Shown here one piece after another: positions 6,675-8,440 of a stretch of 8,440 nucleotides of DNA. Position 1 is the first letter of the stretch. Every line of letters begins with the position of its first letter. Origin of the DNA: Chlamydiota bacterium. Its GTDB lineage: Bacteria; Chlamydiota; Chlamydiia; Chlamydiales; Criblamydiaceae. Where the stretch lies: NCBI GenBank assembly GCA_021772365.1, contig JAJFMC010000317.1:1-8440 (forward strand), read 5' to 3'. The notes below the pieces were generated by a model that saw nothing but the letters and a program-made list of their open reading frames with translations, was not told the DNA's origin and did not search any database. The translations under genes were made by a program, and so were the position numbers.

Positions 6675-8060
6675 GATATCAAAATCAAAAAAGGACTAAA
6701 CATTCCTATCAAGGGAAAACCAGAAGGTAGTATTCAAGACTTCCATCCATCAGGACAGGCGACGGGGAAAGCTAAACCCCAAGAGTTTTCCTTAAACCTT
6801 TGGGAGTTTGATAATTTACGGATAAAGCTCTTGAAGAAGGTGGGAGAAAAAGTCCAAATCGGTGAGCCAGTGTGCGAAGATAAAGGGTGTCCTGGTCGCG
6901 TGTTTGTCGCTCCGGCAGCGGGGACTATTAAGGATGTCAGGCGAGGCCTCAAACGTCGTATCATGGATATCATCATCGAACCTGATGAAGAAGAGAAATT
7001 TATTGAACATTCTCCTATTAATCCTGAGACGGCTTCGAAAGAAGAGATGATTGAACGTCTCCTTAAAGGGGGAATTTTCGCGAAAATCCGCCAACGACCG
7101 TTTTCGATATTGGCAGACCCAAAAAAATCTCCTCGCAGTATCTTTGTGAAAGCAGTGGAATCAGCTCCTTTCTCCGTTCCCCCTGAATTACAAGTTACGG
7201 GGCATGAAGCTGAATTTCAGACTGGATTGAATGCATTATCAAAAATAGCCGACGGAGCAGTGCATCTTGTTCACCATAAGGATAGTGATTGTAAAGCCTT
7301 CACTCAAGCTGAGCATGTGACGATTCATACAATTGAAGGACCGCATCCTATCGGCACGCATTCTGTCCATATCCAGCATATCGACCCGATTTCCAGTCCT
7401 GAAGATGTAGTTTGGACAATGAATGTTCACGACGTGATATCGATAGGGAACCTTTTGCTCAAAGGACGCTATTACAATGAAAAGGTTGTGAGTGTCGCCG
7501 GTCCGGGTATCCTCGATGGGCAAACTGGATATTTCAAATTACGAGAGGGATATCCTATGGCTAGCCTCGTTACTGGTAGGATCCCCAAAAAGTCGTCGCG
7601 TTTAATCTCCGGCGATCCCTTAACAGGATTCCGTGTTGATATGGAGGATTTTCTTGGGTTTTCTCACGATATCTTTTGTGTGATTCCTGAAAGTACGGAG
7701 AGGGAGCTGCTACACTTTTTCCGTTTGGGGCTGAATAAATACTCTTACAGTCGTGCGTATGCTTCTGGTCATTTCGATATTACGGAGAAAAAATTCGATT
7801 TCAATACAAGTCAACATGGCGAGCATCGGGGTTTCATCGATCCTACCCTTTACGACAAGATCATGCCGTTGAATATCCCGACCATGCAGCTTGTCAAAGC
7901 AGTGATGGCCGAAGATTTCGATCTTGCTGATGAACTAGGAATTCTTGAGGTTGATCCTGAGGATTTTGCGTTACCCACTTTTGTCTGTCCGTCAAAAATG
8001 GAAATGACTGAGATCATGAAACAGGGGATCCGTACCCACGCTGCCGATATGCTCGGGTAA
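6672..8060 (+). CDS. nqrA: Na+-translocating NADH:quinone reductase subunit A
   Basis: NqrA is the peripheral cytoplasmic subunit of the Na+-NQR complex, which oxidises NADH, reduces quinone and pumps sodium out; this subunit is linked to quinone binding. The 462-residue length fits the family. Visible features are the N-terminal IKKGLNIPIKGKP, a barrel-sandwich (biotinyl-lipoyl-like) region with KVGEKVQIGEPV (56-67) and FVAPAAGTIKDVRRGLKR (78-95), GPHPIGTHSVHI (223-234) corresponding to the family's GPHPAG..GTHIH block, VAGPGILDG near 275-283, and a C-terminal FVCPSKMEMTEIMKQG (437-452). The start is GTG. nqrB does not follow; in Chlamydia, as I recall, nqrA is also separate from nqrBCDE and nqrF. 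The gene looks intact, with its stop codon only two bases before a DJ-1-family remnant begins. No terminator is seen after it. Confidence 0.96.
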   Translation: MDIKIKKGLNIPIKGKPEGSIQDFHPSGQATGKAKPQEFSLNLWEFDNLRIKLLKKVGEKVQIGEPVCEDKGCPGRVFVAPAAGTIKDVRRGLKRRIMDIIIEPDEEEKFIEHSPINPETASKEEMIERLLKGGIFAKIRQRPFSILADPKKSPRSIFVKAVESAPFSVPPELQVTGHEAEFQTGLNALSKIADGAVHLVHHKDSDCKAFTQAEHVTIHTIEGPHPIGTHSVHIQHIDPISSPEDVVWTMNVHDVISIGNLLLKGRYYNEKVVSVAGPGILDGQTGYFKLREGYPMASLVTGRIPKKSSRLISGDPLTGFRVDMEDFLGFSHDIFCVIPESTERELLHFFRLGLNKYSYSRAYASGHFDITEKKFDFNTSQHGEHRGFIDPTLYDKIMPLNIPTMQLVKAVMAEDFDLADELGILEVDPEDFALPTFVCPSKMEMTEIMKQGIRTHAADMLG

Positions 8061-8061
8061 A

Positions 8062-8316
8062 CGTTGGCATAACGAAGAGCTTGCTGATGAAATCACTGAG
8101 ACTTTGCGGCAATTTAATAATAAAAATAAGCCAATCGCCGCTATCTGTGGTGGCACAATCACACTTGGAAAAGCAGGGTTGTTGAATGATTGCAAGCATA
8201 CTAGCAATGCTAAAGAATACCTCCAGAACTACTCTAAAGAGTATTACCATGGCGACCAGTATTTAGAACAACTAGCTGTTACCGACAATAGGGATTCCCC
8301 TGAAAAAATAATTTGA
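8062..8316 (+). pseudogene. DJ-1/PfpI-family (class I glutamine amidotransferase-like) gene remnant
   Basis: The frame downstream of nqrA encodes the central part of a DJ-1/PfpI protein. It begins with a short acidic helix (NEELADEITETLRQF, codons from about 8071), continues with the nucleophile elbow PIAAICGG (Cys codon 8146-8148), then LGKAGLLND, HTSN, and a Y-rich stretch ending in LAVTD near 8272-8286. After that point similarity stops and ten unrelated codons run to TGA at 8314-8316. The roughly 60-70 residues that should come before the helix are missing, because the similar frame starts right behind the nqrA stop. The C-terminal ITASG-type segment and last helices are missing too. A TTG at 8104 could start a 70-residue peptide, but the similarity extends upstream of it, so a decayed, doubly truncated gene is more likely. 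The catalytic Cys codon survives. Family members include chaperone-like proteins, hydrolases and proteases, so no function is claimed. Confidence 0.75.
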
Positions 8317-8440
8317 ACTTATTTTGACTACATTTCGCATTCCCCAATTTTTGAGGGCATGGGGTAACGAATTGGAATATCATCCGTTTACATTATCCTA
8401 TAAATTTGGGCTTCACGGAGTTAAGGCTACCACTTTTGAG
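8312..8440 (+). other. Unrecognised region at right edge, one open frame
   Basis: One plus-strand frame is free of stops from 8312 to the end of the window (43 codons) and would encode FLRAWGNELEYHPFTLSYKF-like sequence. It has no ATG and no ribosome-binding site. The peptide is not recognised; it could be a further remnant, the beginning of a gene with an alternative start, or chance. The minus strand has stops in all three frames here, so no gene enters from the right on that strand. A CCCC...GGGG pair at 8342-8364 is too weak to call a terminator. Confidence 0.25.

Noticed and set aside
8104..8316. A 70-residue intact small protein starting at TTG.
   Set aside because: Similarity to DJ-1 proteins continues upstream of the TTG to about 8065, so the frame is the inside of a broken gene and not a complete small gene.
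6629..8334. Shared word TTTTGACTAC at about 6628-6637 and 8323-8332 as a common promoter or repeat element.
   Set aside because: Only ten bases match, the flanks differ, and the second copy has no suitable -10 box or gene start after it.

Overview
The gene content points to a member of the Chlamydiota, most likely a Chlamydia-related lineage from amoebae or other environmental hosts rather than the genus Chlamydia. The clues are two side-by-side aromatic amino acid permeases of the TyrP type, an nqrA gene not followed by nqrB, a TrpS of the TGDRPTG type, and moderate to low G+C by eye. This assignment is inferred from gene content; no marker gene was compared.

Layout, left to right. (1) Positions 2-1090, plus strand: a 5'-truncated DUF1343/NamZ-type exo-beta-N-acetylmuramidase gene whose true start lies outside the window. 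(2) Positions 1091-1278: a 188 bp spacer with a run of nine C and an AT-rich stretch upstream of the next gene. (3) Positions 1279-2823, plus: a large polytopic membrane protein resembling GT-C/GT39-like glycosyltransferases. (4) Positions 2850-6384, minus: a tight three-gene operon of two paralogous aromatic amino acid permeases followed by tryptophanyl-tRNA synthetase, with 10 and 15 bp gaps. (5) Positions 6385-6671: a 287 bp divergent regulatory region carrying three copies of TGTAAA. (6) Positions 6672-8060, plus: nqrA with a GTG start. (7) From 8062: the middle part of a DJ-1/PfpI-family gene with neither its N-terminal nor its C-terminal part, fused almost directly to the nqrA stop codon. 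(8) Positions 8317-8440: sequence with no recognisable gene, one frame of which stays open to the window edge.

The functional core is the minus-strand operon, which would couple import of tryptophan/tyrosine to charging of tRNA-Trp. That makes sense for an obligate intracellular bacterium that takes aromatic amino acids from its host. TrpS itself contains a single tryptophan, 13 residues before its C-terminus. nqrA contributes one subunit of the sodium-pumping NADH:quinone reductase, whose ion gradient could energise such permeases. That link is an inference from known physiology and is not shown by the sequence. I found no CRISPR array, intact mobile element, tRNA or rRNA gene. I also found no convincing previously undescribed system; the most unusual points are the import-and-charge operon, the divergence between the two permeases, the repeated TGTAAA sites and the DJ-1 gene remnant.
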